6,491 nt of DNA, from the NCBI GenBank assembly GCA_910585795.1, contig CAJUFV010000141.1:1-6491 (forward strand), read 5' to 3'. Positions 5,975-6,491 of this stretch are shown piece after piece (positions within the stretch are counted from its first letter, which is position 1; each line of letters starts with the position of its first letter). This DNA is from an uncultured Clostridia bacterium (lineage in GTDB: Bacteria > Bacillota > Clostridia > UBA1381). The translations under genes were made by a program, and so were the position numbers. Below the pieces are notes generated by a model, which was given only the letters and a program-made list of their open reading frames with translations, was not told where the DNA came from and ran no database searches.

Positions 5975-6031
5975 AATAATATTCTCTGATATTGGAATTT
6001 GTACAGATAAAAAAGAAGGAGGATAATACCT

Positions 6032-6397
6032 ATGCCAATCGAACAAATAACATGCAGTAATCAAATGCTTGCATCTGTAACAGGTAATGAAAAAATAATA
6101 ACTGATGTACAATCGGCATTAGATTTAGTAATGTCTGTAAAGTATTCAGTTGATACAAATAAAATTATAATTGATAAAAAGGTTATAGCTGATGATTTCT
6201 TTATTTTGAGTACAGGTCTGGCAGGTGAAATTTTACAGAAATTTATAAATTATGATATAAAAATAGCAATATATGGAGATTATTCTGTATATACAAGTAA
6301 GCCCTTAAAGGATTTTATATACGAAAGTAACAAAGGAAAAGATGTATTTTTTGTTTCATCAAAGGATGAAGCAGTTCAAAAATTAACGTCAGTATAA
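6032..6397 (+). CDS. DUF4180 domain protein of unknown function
   Basis: A 121-residue soluble protein covering a full DUF4180 domain, recognised by its conserved blocks: DVQSALDLV (25-33), the DDFFILSTGLAGEILQKF stretch (54-71), AIYGDYSVYTSK (79-90) and the most characteristic FIYESNKG (95-102), ending in a DEAVQKL helix. Family members are single-domain proteins of this size, so it appears complete. The biochemical role of the family is not known to me; no catalytic triad, metal site, membrane segment or signal peptide is evident. Predicted secondary structure alternates strands and helices (inference from the hydrophobic pattern). A very strong Shine-Dalgarno AGGAGG (6017-6022) stands nine bases before the ATG. 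It has its own likely promoter and is followed by a long terminator, so it is probably transcribed alone. Its codons are more AT-rich than those of the dehydratase gene. Confidence 0.88.
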   Translation: MPIEQITCSNQMLASVTGNEKIITDVQSALDLVMSVKYSVDTNKIIIDKKVIADDFFILSTGLAGEILQKFINYDIKIAIYGDYSVYTSKPLKDFIYESNKGKDVFFVSSKDEAVQKLTSV

Positions 6398-6443
6398 ATA
6401 TAAATAAGTATACAAATTCTGATTTTTAAATATAAGAGAAAGA

Positions 6444-6489
6444 AAAAATATACATCTCTCCTAGATTAATAGGGGAGATGTATATTTTT
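6444..6489 (+). terminator. Long intrinsic terminator after the DUF4180 gene
   Basis: A 20-bp stem (6444-6463 with 6470-6489) around a GATTAA loop, complementary except for one position that forms a G-U pair. The inner GC-richer part is ATCTCTCCTA against TAGGGGAGAT, and the outer part is an A run opposite the terminal T run. The flanking A and T runs mean it could stop transcription from both sides. Confidence 0.85.
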
Positions 6490-6491
6490 AT

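Noticed and set aside
4499..6112. Reverse-strand open frames at 4499-4690, 4920-5150, 5128-5361 and 5906-6112
   Set aside because: They overlap well supported forward genes, the terminator or AT-rich promoter DNA, and their translations are low-complexity, rich in I, Y and F, with no domain.
6444..6489. Long hairpin at the window end as a transposon end or a mobile palindromic repeat
   Set aside because: It directly follows a gene, ends in a T run and has no second copy in the window, so an intrinsic terminator is the simpler reading.
1..6491. CRISPR array, tRNA/rRNA genes, insertion sequences, attachment sites or replication origin
   Set aside because: No regularly spaced direct repeats, tRNA-like cloverleaf, transposase motif or clustered DnaA-like boxes were seen on either strand.

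Overview
The window looks like chromosomal DNA from an anaerobic, AT-rich Clostridia-type Firmicute. The evidence is A/T-rich intergenic DNA, strong purine-rich ribosome binding sites, consensus TTGACA/TATAAT-type promoters, an FMN riboswitch in front of ribD, and an oxygen-sensitive glycyl radical enzyme with its radical-SAM activase. No rRNA, tRNA, CRISPR array, transposase or phage gene was seen.

Layout. (1) 1-1263, minus strand: ribD, whose C-terminal end runs off the left edge. It is preceded by an RFN (FMN) riboswitch, an expression-platform hairpin that covers the ribosome binding site, and a near-consensus promoter. (2) 1264-1389: a divergent intergenic region with the forward promoter of the glycyl radical operon, overlapped by two inverted repeats. 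(3) 1390-5208, plus strand: a three-gene unit made of a glycerol/1,2-propanediol dehydratase-type glycyl radical enzyme, a short activase and a GNAT acetyltransferase, closed by an intrinsic terminator. (4) 5210-5922, plus strand: a perfect-consensus promoter surrounded by inverted repeats drives a small XRE/Cro-type regulator that starts at TTG. It is translationally coupled to a four-helix membrane protein. (5) 5923-6491: a DUF4180-family gene with its own likely promoter, followed by a long terminator hairpin at the window end.

How the genes work together. The riboswitch should turn ribD off when FMN is plentiful; its alternative pairing partner can be read directly in the sequence. The glycyl radical enzyme would be activated by the adjacent radical-SAM protein and probably dehydrates a small diol to an aldehyde in the cytosol. 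No microcompartment shell gene, encapsulation peptide or aldehyde-processing enzyme is present in the window. The activase is unusual for this enzyme class because the usual cysteine-rich ferredoxin-like insert is absent. The regulator and membrane protein form a compact, probably self-regulated cassette of a kind common in Firmicutes, with unknown signal. The DUF4180 protein is of unknown function.

Most of the window is recognisable. The points most worth a second look are the ferredoxin-less activase paired with a diol-dehydratase-type enzyme, the dyads over that operon's promoter, the terminator/SD-overlapping FMN switch, and the repeat architecture around the XRE promoter.
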